From the NCBI GenBank assembly GCA_013140955.1, contig JABFRY010000094.1:1-6470 (forward strand): DNA of 6,470 bases. Direction: 5' to 3'. Positions 1-6,378 of this stretch are shown one piece after another. How positions within the stretch are numbered: position 1 is the first letter of the stretch; every line of letters begins with the position of its first letter. The notes beneath the pieces are model-generated. The model did not search any database, was not told where the DNA came from, and saw only the letters and a list, made by a program, of their open reading frames with translations. Both the position numbers and the translations under genes were made by a program. The stretch comes from Acidobacteriota bacterium (lineage in GTDB: Bacteria; Acidobacteriota; Vicinamibacteria; Vicinamibacterales; UBA2999).

Positions 1-107
1 GTCCCGTCCGCGGGCGCCGGGGGCGGGGCCTCCCCGGGTTGGGCCACGCATGCCCCGAGCCACGCCACGAGCAGGGCCGTGCCCGCCGTCACCGCTGGTC
101 TGCGCAT
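1..107 (-). CDS. N-terminus of an exported protein, probable lipoprotein (partial, runs off left edge)
   Basis: The minus strand reads open from an ATG at 107-105 to the window edge, about 35 codons. The protein begins MRRPAVTAGTALLVAWLGAC: two arginines, a hydrophobic segment of about 14 residues, then L-G-A-C, which resembles a lipobox with the lipidated cysteine at residue 20. A Pro/Ala-rich linker follows (VAQPGEAPPPAPADG), as is usual just after the anchor of an envelope lipoprotein. The start is supported by a GAGGA Shine-Dalgarno 4 nt upstream that overlaps the TGA stop of the preceding gene, so the two are probably translated from one message. Nothing of the mature domain is inside the window, so no function can be given. 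If the cysteine is not lipidated, cleavage after an alanine nearby (for example C-V-A) would make it an ordinary secreted protein. Confidence 0.6.
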   Translation of the reverse strand, partial: MRRPAVTAGTALLVAWLGACVAQPGEAPPPAPADG

Positions 108-114
108 GCGGTCC

Positions 115-369
115 TCAGGCCTTCGCTTTGGCCTTGCGCCGCTCGGCCCAGTACTTCTTCATGCGCTTGGACACCTCTGCGCGCTGGGCGGCGGTCATCC
201 GGCGCGCGTTGCGTGCCACGGTCTTCGCGCTGCGCACGGCCTGGCGGCGCTTATAGTCCTGTGCCACTCCACCCAGGGCCGCGATGGCGTCGCGCACCTT
301 GCCGAGCTGTGCTTCGAGCATGCTCTGTTCTTTCCGGAGGTCTGCCAGGATGTCTGTCAATCGGGCCAA
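115..369 (-). CDS. Small basic protein with N-terminal coiled coil and Lys/Arg-rich tail
   Basis: An 84-residue protein. Residues 1-33 (MARLTDILADLRKEQSMLEA, then QLGKVRDAIAAL) have the heptad pattern of a short coiled coil. Residues 39-84 are strongly basic and contain RRMTAAQRAEVSKRMKKYWA followed by alternating Lys and Ala. Tails of this R-M-(S/T)-A-A...K-x-(Y/R)-W-A type recur, from memory, in short acidobacterial proteins and look suited to nucleic-acid binding; that role is inference. I chose the TTG at 369-367 because the sequence GGAAAGGA lies 8 nt upstream. The in-frame ATG at 321-319 would remove half the coiled coil, TTG 360-358 has no ribosome site, and GTG 387-385 is possible. 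The frame stays open far upstream through the antisense of the ligase gene, so gene callers may wrongly extend it to about 680 residues. It is divergent from the ligase operon and precedes the exported protein at the left edge by 7 nt. Confidence 0.65.
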   Translation of the reverse strand: MARLTDILADLRKEQSMLEAQLGKVRDAIAALGGVAQDYKRRQAVRSAKTVARNARRMTAAQRAEVSKRMKKYWAERRKAKAKA

Positions 370-445
370 AGGAAACGTCCTTTCCACCCACGCGCCCTCG
401 CCGTGCGCTGCATAAGGCGCACGCGTGATGACACGGGTAAGAATC

Positions 446-463
446 TGTAGGAGAGTTCCTACA
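446..463. promoter_or_regulatory. Perfect inverted repeat in divergent intergenic region, candidate operator
   Basis: TGTAGGA-GAGT-TCCTACA is a perfect 7-bp dyad with a 4-nt centre. It sits in the 222-bp space between the divergent starts at 369 (minus) and 592 (plus), about 77 nt from the first and 128 nt from the second. No T-run follows on either strand, so a terminator is unlikely. The outer TGTA/TACA halves with a GGA/TCC core look like a binding site for a dimeric winged-helix repressor. PadR and BlaI families use related TGTA/TACA-type dyads, but neither regulator is encoded in the window. No convincing -35/-10 pair could be assigned on either strand around it. Confidence 0.5.
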
Positions 464-591
464 TCCAGTAGCTTATCACCGCCCCTTTGGCTGCTTGCGT
501 GGATGGCGGGCGGTGTCGCGGGCGCAGTGGCGCGAACGCACCAGCCTGCGGTACTGTGCCGGAGCCGTTCCCGATACCTGGACCACACGTG

Positions 592-2316
592 ATGGAGAGC
601 AGCGCCCCCGTGAAGCCCTGGCATCGCCACTACGACCCGGGTGTGCCCGTCGAGCCTCGTTTCGAGCCTCGTCCAGTCCACGACTATCTCGCGCAGAGCG
701 TCCGCGACTATCCCGACGCCAACGCCCTGGTCTTTCTCAACTGCCGGATGTCCTATCGCGAACTGGGCGAGCAGGTGGCCCGGTGTGCCAGTGCCCTGGC
801 ACAGCTGGGGGTCACCAAGGGGTCCCGGGTCGCCATCCAACTTCCCAACCTGCCGCAGACGGTCATCGCCTTCTACGCCACCCTCTCGCTCGGGGCGCAG
901 GCCGTGATGACCAATCCGCTCTATGTGGAGCGGGAGATAGAACACCAGTGGCGTGACGCCGACTGTCTCGTCGCCGTGGTGGCCGACTATCTCTACGAGC
1001 GCCGCATACGCCATATCGCGGGACGACTGCCCGTGCGCCACTATGTCGTGGCATCGATTCCCGACCACCTGCGCTTCCCGCTCAACCTGCTGGCGCCGTT
1101 CAAGCTGCGGCGCGCCAGGCCGCCGCTCGCGGCGCGCGTGCGTGAGACCGGGACCGTCCACCACATGCGCCGGTTGCTGGCGACTGCGAGACCCGCACCC
1201 CGGGACGCGGGGGTCACGCCCGACGACATCGCCGTCCTCCAGTACACCGGCGGCACCACCGGCGTCTCGAAGGGCGCGATGCTCACGCATGCCAACCTGT
1301 CGTGCAACATCCAGCAGGTGGGCGCCTGGTTCGACGCGCGACCTGGGCACGAGGTGATGCTCGGGTGCCTGCCGTTCTTCCACGTCTTCGGCCTGACGGT
1401 GACCATGGCGTATGCGGTGTCGGTGGCTGCCTCGATCGTCATCGAGCCCGATCCGCGCAACATGCCGCAGTTGATGCGCAGCATCGCCCGGCACCGTGTC
1501 ACGATCTTTCCTGGCGTGCCGGCCATGTTCAATGCCATGGCCAATGTGCCGGAGGGCGCGCGCGTCGACCTCACGAGCATCCGGTCCTGCTTTTCGGGCT
1601 CGGCGCCACTGCCCCCGGATGTGCTCGAGCGGTTCGAGCGCGTCACCGGCGCCAAGATCGTGGAGGGGTACGGCCTGACCGAAGCCGGACCCGTCACCCA
1701 CGCCAATCCGCTCTACGGCGAGCGCCGGGCGGGCAGCATCGGCGTGCCGGTCCCCGGCACCGACATGAAGATCGTGAGCATCATCGACGGCCATACGGAG
1801 CTTCCTCCCGGGCAGGCCGGCGAGCTGCTGGTGCGCGGGCCCCAGGTGATGGCCGGCTACTGGCGCCAGCCCGAGGAGACCGCCGCGGTGCTGCTCGCCG
1901 ACGGCTGGCTGCGCACGGGCGACCTCGCCACCACCGACGACGCCGGCTACTGCTTCATCGTGGGCCGCAAGAAGGACATGATCATCGCCGGGGGGTACAA
2001 CGTGTACCCGGACGAGATCGACGCGGTGCTGATGGCGCATCCCGCCGTGCTCGAGGCTGCCACCATCGGCGTGCCCGACGCCCGCCGCGGCGAGACCGTC
2101 AAGTCGTTCGTGGTGCGTCGGGCGGGGCAGCAGGCCTCGGCGGAGGATCTCATCGCCCACGCGCGCACCCAGCTGGCGGCCTACAAGGTGCCCCGCGAGG
2201 TGGAGTTCCTCGATGAGCTGCCCAAGAGCAGCGTGTTGAAGGTCCTGCGCCGCGAACTGCGCGAACGGGAACTCGCCCGGGCCCGGCCGCCCGTGGCCGG
2301 CGCCTCAGGCCGATGA
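592..2316 (+). CDS. fadD: Long-chain fatty acid--CoA ligase (FadD-type, AMP-binding)
   Basis: A 574-residue adenylate-forming enzyme that would activate a carboxylic acid, probably a medium- or long-chain fatty acid, to acyl-AMP and then acyl-CoA in the cytoplasm. The length is normal for bacterial FadD. Visible motifs in order: P-loop YTGGTTGVSKG at 218-228; FFHVFGL (A4 region); GYGLTEAG at 359-366 (A5); RTGD at 441-444, whose Asp contacts the AMP ribose; GRKKDMIIAGGYNVYPDEID at 458-477 (linker and A8 region); and PKSSVLKVLRREL at 544-556 with the presumed adenylation lysine K550. The position before K550 is Leu, where many relatives have Gly. I start at ATG 592 because the protein then begins MESSAPVKPWHRHYDPGVP, similar to FadD N-termini. 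The frame is open to a TTG at 487, but those 35 extra residues look non-coding. The ribosome site is weak. It is the first gene of a three-gene plus-strand operon, and its TGA overlaps the next ATG. Acyl chain length cannot be told from sequence alone. Confidence 0.93.
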   Translation: MESSAPVKPWHRHYDPGVPVEPRFEPRPVHDYLAQSVRDYPDANALVFLNCRMSYRELGEQVARCASALAQLGVTKGSRVAIQLPNLPQTVIAFYATLSLGAQAVMTNPLYVEREIEHQWRDADCLVAVVADYLYERRIRHIAGRLPVRHYVVASIPDHLRFPLNLLAPFKLRRARPPLAARVRETGTVHHMRRLLATARPAPRDAGVTPDDIAVLQYTGGTTGVSKGAMLTHANLSCNIQQVGAWFDARPGHEVMLGCLPFFHVFGLTVTMAYAVSVAASIVIEPDPRNMPQLMRSIARHRVTIFPGVPAMFNAMANVPEGARVDLTSIRSCFSGSAPLPPDVLERFERVTGAKIVEGYGLTEAGPVTHANPLYGERRAGSIGVPVPGTDMKIVSIIDGHTELPPGQAGELLVRGPQVMAGYWRQPEETAAVLLADGWLRTGDLATTDDAGYCFIVGRKKDMIIAGGYNVYPDEIDAVLMAHPAVLEAATIGVPDARRGETVKSFVVRRAGQQASAEDLIAHARTQLAAYKVPREVEFLDELPKSSVLKVLRRELRERELARARPPVAGASGR

Positions 2317-4250
2317 CTGCACCGCCCCGCGGTCCGTACATCGACGCATCGACCAGCCTGCCCGAGATCACCGTGAAGGCCGCGGTGCTCGGCGCGCTGC
2401 TGTCGATGGTGCTCGGTGCCGCCAACGCCTATCTGGGCCTCTTTGCGGGCCTCACGGTCTCGGCGTCCATTCCCGCCGCCGTCGTGTCGATGGCGGTGCT
2501 CCGGCTGTTTCGCCGTTCGAACATCCTCGAGAACAACATCGTGCAGACGGCGGCCTCGGCGGGCGAATCGCTGGCGGCCGGGATCATCTTCACCGTGCCG
2601 GCGCTGGTGATCCTTGGCGCCTGGCAGGAGTTCCAGTACTGGGACGTCACCATTGTGGGTGCCCTGGGCGGCATCATCGGCGTGATGTTCACCATCCCGC
2701 TCCGTAGGGCCCTGGTCGTCGAGAGCCCGCTCACCTTTCCCGAGGGCGTGGCCACTGCCGAGGTGCTCATCACCGGCGATCGGGGCGGTGCGGGCGTGAC
2801 GTACCTGGCGGCGGCGGGCGCGGCCGGCGCCCTGTTCAAGCTCGGCGCGAGCGGCCTGCGCGTGTGGAGCGAGTTGTTCGAGTGGGCCCGCTTCGCCGGC
2901 GGGAGCCTCGTCTACGTCGGCGTCAACCTGTCACCGGCGCTGGTCGGCGTCGGCTTCATCGTGGGCCTTCATGTGGCGACGCTGGTGTTCCTGGGAGGCG
3001 TGCTCAACTGGTGGGTCGCGATCCCGCTGGTGGTCGCCTCGTCGGGGCTTCCGCCGGGCGTGGAGTCGGCGGCCGATGCCGCCGGGGTGATCTGGTCCAC
3101 CCGCACGCGGTACATCGGCGTGGGCGCGATGATCATCGGTGGCATCTGGACGCTGGGGAAGGTGCGGCGCAGCATCGTGGACGGGATCCGGTCGGGCCTC
3201 GAGGTCTACCGCCGCACGCGCGCCGGTGGGGTCACAACGATCCCGCGCACCGAACGCGACGCCCCCATGCCGTGGGTCGGCGCGGCCGTAGCCGCGTCGG
3301 CCGTCCCGCTCTACGTGGTCTTCGAGGCCGCGGTGGGCAGCCACGCCGTGGCGCTGGCGATGGCGGGCCTGATGCTCGTCGCGGGATTCCTCTTCTCGGC
3401 CGTCGCGGGGTACATGGCGGGCCTGGTCGGCTCCTCCAACAATCCGCTGTCAGGCGTGACGATCGCCACCGTGCTGAGCTCCGCGCTGCTGCTCTCGCTG
3501 CTGGGTACGGGCAGTGCCGTCGGGCCGGCGGCGGCCATCCTGATCGGGGCCGTGGTGGCGTGCGCCGGCGCGATCGCCGGCGACAACCTGCAGGATCTCA
3601 AGGCCGGACAGATCGTCGGAGCGACCCCGTTCCGCCAGCAGATCATGCAGGTCGTGGGCGTGTGCGCGGCGTCGGTGGTCATGGCGCCGGTGCTCACGCT
3701 GCTGATGACGGCCTACGGGATCGGCGTCCCCACGGCGGCACATCCAGCCCCGCTGGCGGCACCCCAGGCCACGCTCATGGCTGCGGTGGCCGGCGGCGTC
3801 TTCGGGGGCGGCCTGCCGTGGGACATGGTGGGCTGGGGCGCGGCGCTCGGCGCAGGCATCATCCTCCTCGACGTGTGGCTCGAGCGGCGGGGAGCCGCCT
3901 TCCGGACGCCCGTGCTCGCCGTGGCCGTGGGCATCTACCTGCCGCTCGAACTCTCGACGGCCATCTTCCTGGGTGGCCTGGTGGCCTTTGCGGCCGCGCG
4001 CACACGCGCCCGTCGCCGCGCGGATCCGGACGCGCCGGACGCGCAGCACGGGCTGCTGTTCGCGGCCGGCCTCATCACGGGCGAGGCCCTGGTCGGAATC
4101 CTGCTGGCGGTGCCGATCGTGGTGGCCGGCCGCGCCGACGTGCTGTCCATCTTCGGCACGTTCGACAGCGCCCTGCCCGGCGTCGTGCTGCTGTGCCTGG
4201 TCATGTACCTGCTGTTCCGTGCCGCGTCAGGACGAGCTGTTCGTGCCTGA
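2313..4250 (+). CDS. OPT-family oligopeptide transporter
   Basis: A 645-residue polytopic inner-membrane protein with many hydrophobic helices, matching the bacterial branch of the OPT superfamily, which imports small peptides or related metal chelates by proton coupling. Family signatures are clear: a first helix with GAANAYLGLFAGLTVSASIP (36-55); NNIVQTAASAGES (74-86); FPEG (142-145) within SPLTFPEGVATAEVL; GSSNNPLSG (373-381); GDNLQDLKAGQIVGATP (423-439); GIYLPLELS (540-548); and GLITGEAL (586-593). The N-terminus is short and cytoplasmic (TAPPRGPYID), and a charged loop lies at about 562-578. The length is typical of bacterial members. The start codon overlaps the ligase stop as ATGA, which points to translational coupling; only a weak AGG precedes it. 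The next gene, a secreted hydrolase, begins 25 nt downstream. The substrate is unknown. Peptides are the default guess from family knowledge. Confidence 0.93.
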   Translation: MTAPPRGPYIDASTSLPEITVKAAVLGALLSMVLGAANAYLGLFAGLTVSASIPAAVVSMAVLRLFRRSNILENNIVQTAASAGESLAAGIIFTVPALVILGAWQEFQYWDVTIVGALGGIIGVMFTIPLRRALVVESPLTFPEGVATAEVLITGDRGGAGVTYLAAAGAAGALFKLGASGLRVWSELFEWARFAGGSLVYVGVNLSPALVGVGFIVGLHVATLVFLGGVLNWWVAIPLVVASSGLPPGVESAADAAGVIWSTRTRYIGVGAMIIGGIWTLGKVRRSIVDGIRSGLEVYRRTRAGGVTTIPRTERDAPMPWVGAAVAASAVPLYVVFEAAVGSHAVALAMAGLMLVAGFLFSAVAGYMAGLVGSSNNPLSGVTIATVLSSALLLSLLGTGSAVGPAAAILIGAVVACAGAIAGDNLQDLKAGQIVGATPFRQQIMQVVGVCAASVVMAPVLTLLMTAYGIGVPTAAHPAPLAAPQATLMAAVAGGVFGGGLPWDMVGWGAALGAGIILLDVWLERRGAAFRTPVLAVAVGIYLPLELSTAIFLGGLVAFAAARTRARRRADPDAPDAQHGLLFAAGLITGEALVGILLAVPIVVAGRADVLSIFGTFDSALPGVVLLCLVMYLLFRAASGRAVRA

Positions 4251-4263
4251 GGTGCGGCACATG

Positions 4264-4271
4264 AAGGAGGA
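4264..4271 (+). promoter_or_regulatory. Strong Shine-Dalgarno that fixes the start of the M20 gene
   Basis: AAGGAGGA ends 4 nt before the ATG at 4276. An in-frame ATG at 4261 would translate the ribosome site itself as Met-Lys-Glu-Asp-Ala, so 4276 is the better start. It also places the signal peptide at the very N-terminus. Confidence 0.75.
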
Positions 4272-4275
4272 CGCC

Positions 4276-5679
4276 ATGCCCCTGCTGTGCTCGCTCCTGC
4301 TCGTGTTCCTGCTCCCCGTGGCGGCACGTGCGCAGGGCGCCGCATCTCCCGAGTGGTCGGCGGTGGAGGCGGAGACACTGCGCCACTTCCAGGCGCTCGT
4401 CCGCCTCGATACGAGCGATCCGCCGGGGCGCGAGCAGGAGGCGGTCGACTACCTGCGCGGCGTGCTGGAGGCGGACGGCATTCCGGTCCAGACCTACGTC
4501 CTCGAGTCGGGCCGCCCCAACCTCGTGGCGCGGCTCACCGGCCGCGGTCCCGGCCGGCCGCTGCTGCTGATGGCCCACACCGACGTCGTCAACGTCGATC
4601 CCGCGCGGTGGTCGCATCCTCCCTTCGGCGCGGTGCGGGAAGGCGGGTACGTGTACGGTCGCGGCACGCTCGACGACAAGGACAACCTGGCCTCGGCGCT
4701 GATGGTGATGCTCCTGCTGAAGCGGCTGAACGTGCCGCTGGCGCGCGACGTGATCCTGCTGGCCGAAGCCGGGGAGGAGGGGACGACGCGGGTCGGCATC
4801 CAGTTCATGACCGAGCAGCACTTCCCGGCCATCGACGCCGAGTACTGCCTGGCCGAAGGCGGTCGCGTCGAGCGACGCGACGGGCAGGCGCGGTTCGCCG
4901 CCGTGCAGACGCTCGAGAAGATCCCGCGCGCGGTCGAGGTGACGGCGCGCGGCGTGGCTGGCCACGCCTCGGTGCCCCTCCAGTCCAACGCCGTCGTCCG
5001 TCTGGGCACCGCGCTGGCGCGCATCGCCGACTGGCAGCCGCCGATCCAGCTCAACGAGACAACGGGCACCTATTTCCGGCGGCTGGCGCAGATCGCGTCG
5101 CCGGAGGCGGCGCGCCGCTATGCCGACGTGCTCGACCCCGCAAAGGTGCAGGCGGTGGAGCAGGAGTTCCGTGCCACCGAGCCCGCGCATGCCGCCATCC
5201 TCCACGCCACGGCTTCGCCGACGATGGTCGATGCCGGCTATCGGCTCAACGTGATTCCCTCGGAGGCGAAGGCGTCCATCGATCTGCGCCTGCTCCCGGA
5301 TGACGATCCCGCGGCGATCCTGGAGAGCCTGCGGGCGGCGATTGCCGATCCTGCGGTGAGCGTGGACTGGGCGCCCCGCGACGTCCGGCCCGGCGGCACG
5401 AGCCGGCTCGATACGCGCGCCTTCGAGGCCATCGAGGCGGCAGTCCGACGCCACTACGACGTGCCCACACTGCCCACCATGAGCACCGGCGCCACCGACA
5501 TGGCGTATCTCCGTGCCCGCGGCGTGCAGTGCTATGGCATCGGCCCTGGCATCGACGTCGAGGACGGCCCGCTGGGCTTCGGCGCGCACAGCGATCAGGA
5601 GCGCATCCTCGAGGGCGAATTGCACCGGTTCGTGCGCTTCACCTGGGACGTCGTCACCCAATTGGTGGTGACCCCGTAG
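4276..5679 (+). CDS. Secreted M20-family metallohydrolase (carboxypeptidase S / PM20D1-like)
   Basis: A 467-residue zinc-dependent hydrolase of the M20 family, which removes C-terminal residues from peptides or cleaves N-acyl amino acids. Residues 1-19 are a signal peptide with a long hydrophobic core and a likely cut after A-R-A. The catalytic set is complete: H101 and D103 in MAHTDVVNVDP; bridging D133 in GRGTLDDKDN; E167 (general base) and E168 (metal) in AEAGEEGT; E194 in YCLAEGG; and H438 in GAHSDQE. The inserted lid/dimerisation domain runs from about 213 to 325 and carries GVAGHASVPLQSNAVVRLG with H230. TMSTGATDMAYLRARG at 401-416 is the conserved substrate-pocket region. It ends the operon, 25 nt after the transporter stop, with an excellent ribosome site. 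Its size and the GAHSDQE ending resemble carboxypeptidase S and PM20D1 more than short cytoplasmic M20 peptidases. The substrate is not determinable from sequence alone. Confidence 0.92.
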   Translation: MPLLCSLLLVFLLPVAARAQGAASPEWSAVEAETLRHFQALVRLDTSDPPGREQEAVDYLRGVLEADGIPVQTYVLESGRPNLVARLTGRGPGRPLLLMAHTDVVNVDPARWSHPPFGAVREGGYVYGRGTLDDKDNLASALMVMLLLKRLNVPLARDVILLAEAGEEGTTRVGIQFMTEQHFPAIDAEYCLAEGGRVERRDGQARFAAVQTLEKIPRAVEVTARGVAGHASVPLQSNAVVRLGTALARIADWQPPIQLNETTGTYFRRLAQIASPEAARRYADVLDPAKVQAVEQEFRATEPAHAAILHATASPTMVDAGYRLNVIPSEAKASIDLRLLPDDDPAAILESLRAAIADPAVSVDWAPRDVRPGGTSRLDTRAFEAIEAAVRRHYDVPTLPTMSTGATDMAYLRARGVQCYGIGPGIDVEDGPLGFGAHSDQERILEGELHRFVRFTWDVVTQLVVTP

Positions 5680-5687
5680 CCGTCGCG

Positions 5688-5703
5688 CCTCGTCCGGACG
5701 AGG
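5688..5703. terminator. GC-rich perfect palindrome after the operon, possible hairpin
   Basis: CCTCGTCCGGACGAGG is a perfect 16-nt palindrome starting 9 nt after the M20 stop codon. As RNA it could form a 5-6 bp stem, lengthened slightly by flanking pairs. No T-run follows (next bases are TGACCGGG), so it is not a canonical intrinsic terminator. It could be a 3'-end stabilising hairpin, a weak terminator, or a protein-binding dyad. Confidence 0.35.
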
Positions 5704-5846
5704 TGACCGGGAGCCATCACACGCGGCAGATGCCCATGACGTCCGCCGGCCCGGCGACGCCGACACGGCACCAGATCGCCACCGTTGGACCGGTTCGGCC
5801 CATGAGCGGTTGGCGGCAGGGAGCGCGCAAGCCCCCCCGGCAGCAG

Positions 5847-5855
5847 TGGTATGCT
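5847..5855 (+). promoter_or_regulatory. Candidate extended -10 promoter element
   Basis: TGGTATGCT fits the extended -10 pattern TGnTAnnnT. The -35 position at 17-bp spacing (GCAAGC, 5827-5832) is poor, which is tolerated with an extended -10. Transcription would begin near 5862 and leave a leader of about 125 nt before the ATG at 5986. Confidence 0.35.
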
Positions 5856-5972
5856 GACCCGGTTTTGCCGGACGGGCGCCGCGTGCGGGTGGGCGCCTAA
5901 ACAGGTCCCGCCGCGCGTTCGTATCAGGTCTGCGATGTCCGTCCGCCACCGGTGGCGCGCGGCGAGCACGAG

Positions 5973-5978
5973 AAGGAG
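5973..5978 (+). promoter_or_regulatory. Shine-Dalgarno for the gene at 5986
   Basis: AAGGAG lies 7 nt before the ATG at 5986. It favours this start over the in-frame ATGs at 5851 and 5935, which have no comparable site, and it is key evidence that the plus strand is really translated here. Confidence 0.7.
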
Positions 5979-5985
5979 CAACGGC

Positions 5986-6378
5986 ATGAGTGTGAAGAGG
6001 TTCGTGTGGATGCTGGTGGCGCTGCCGCTGTGGACGGCCGCCCCGGCTCAGGCGCAGCAGGCGCCGTTCAACCCGTTCATTCCCAATCCGACGCCAGGGT
6101 GCACGTCCGACCCGGCCGAGATGGAAGCCAACAAGAAGGTGGCCATCGCCTTCAGGCTTGGCCAAGCCGTCGGCGATGGCGACCCGAACATCCGCCGCAG
6201 GTGGTCCCACATCACTTGCAGGTACATCGTCATGATCTGGTTCGGACCCAACATTGGGGCTGACCCGCCCGCTCCCGACGACCCCGACGACCTGCCCGGC
6301 GGCCGGAACATCCCCGTAAAGTCGTCCCAGAGCCGCCGCCCCCAAAGCTCCAAATCGTCCATCACACCCATGGCTTGA
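5986..6378 (+). CDS. Secreted hypothetical protein, probably a 5' fragment of an NTF2/SnoaL-like gene fused to foreign sequence
   Basis: A 130-residue frame. Residues 1-23 form a textbook signal peptide (VKRF, then a hydrophobic core, ending AQA before QQ). The next part, APFNPFIPNPTPGCTSDPAE and then MEANKKVAIAF, resembles the mature start of secreted NTF2/SnoaL-like proteins, which often read C-T...ANKKVA-x-(D/A)-F-(F/Y); this is from memory and tentative. After about residue 55 (position 6150) the similarity stops and the sequence turns into Arg, Pro, Asp and Ser-rich low-complexity residues (PPAPDDPDDLPGG, SSQSRRPQSSKSS). That half lies opposite a minus-strand frame with an RHS signature, and the two frames share the same third codon positions, so high GC3 cannot prove coding for either. 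I read this as a real gene start whose 3' part was replaced: a broken or chimeric gene. An intact, unrelated short secreted protein remains possible. Confidence 0.5.
   Translation: MSVKRFVWMLVALPLWTAAPAQAQQAPFNPFIPNPTPGCTSDPAEMEANKKVAIAFRLGQAVGDGDPNIRRRWSHITCRYIVMIWFGPNIGADPPAPDDPDDLPGGRNIPVKSSQSRRPQSSKSSITPMA

Larger units (their letters stand above)
5680..5985. other. Intergenic region between the operon and the gene at 5986
   Basis: This stretch is 306 bp with no supportable gene. It holds the 16-nt palindrome at 5688-5703, a run of seven C at 5832-5838, the candidate promoter at 5847-5855, and two copies of GGCGCC (5875-5880 and 5892-5897) that could pair in the leader of the downstream gene. 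A 130-codon minus-strand frame across 5595-5987 is Arg-rich, lacks a ribosome site, overlaps the end of the M20 gene, and is not believed. No tRNA or riboswitch was recognised. Confidence 0.5.

Noticed and set aside
487..591. TTG start at 487 giving a 35-residue N-terminal extension of the ligase
   Set aside because: The extension has no similarity to ligase N-termini and no ribosome site. The natural FadD-like beginning is at ATG 592.
2864..4264. 466-codon plus-strand frame inside the transporter gene
   Set aside because: It is Arg/Gly-rich out-of-frame shadow, while the overlapping frame carries all OPT signatures.
5653..5672. Inverted repeat GTCACC...GGTGAC near the end of the M20 gene
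   Set aside because: It lies inside coding sequence, has only 6-bp arms, and is accounted for by Val-Thr codons.
5595..5987. 130-codon minus-strand frame just downstream of the RHS stop, in the position of a possible immunity gene
   Set aside because: It has no Shine-Dalgarno before its ATG, is Arg-rich without hydrophobic core pattern, and overlaps 85 nt of the M20 coding end. An immunity gene was considered but is not supported.
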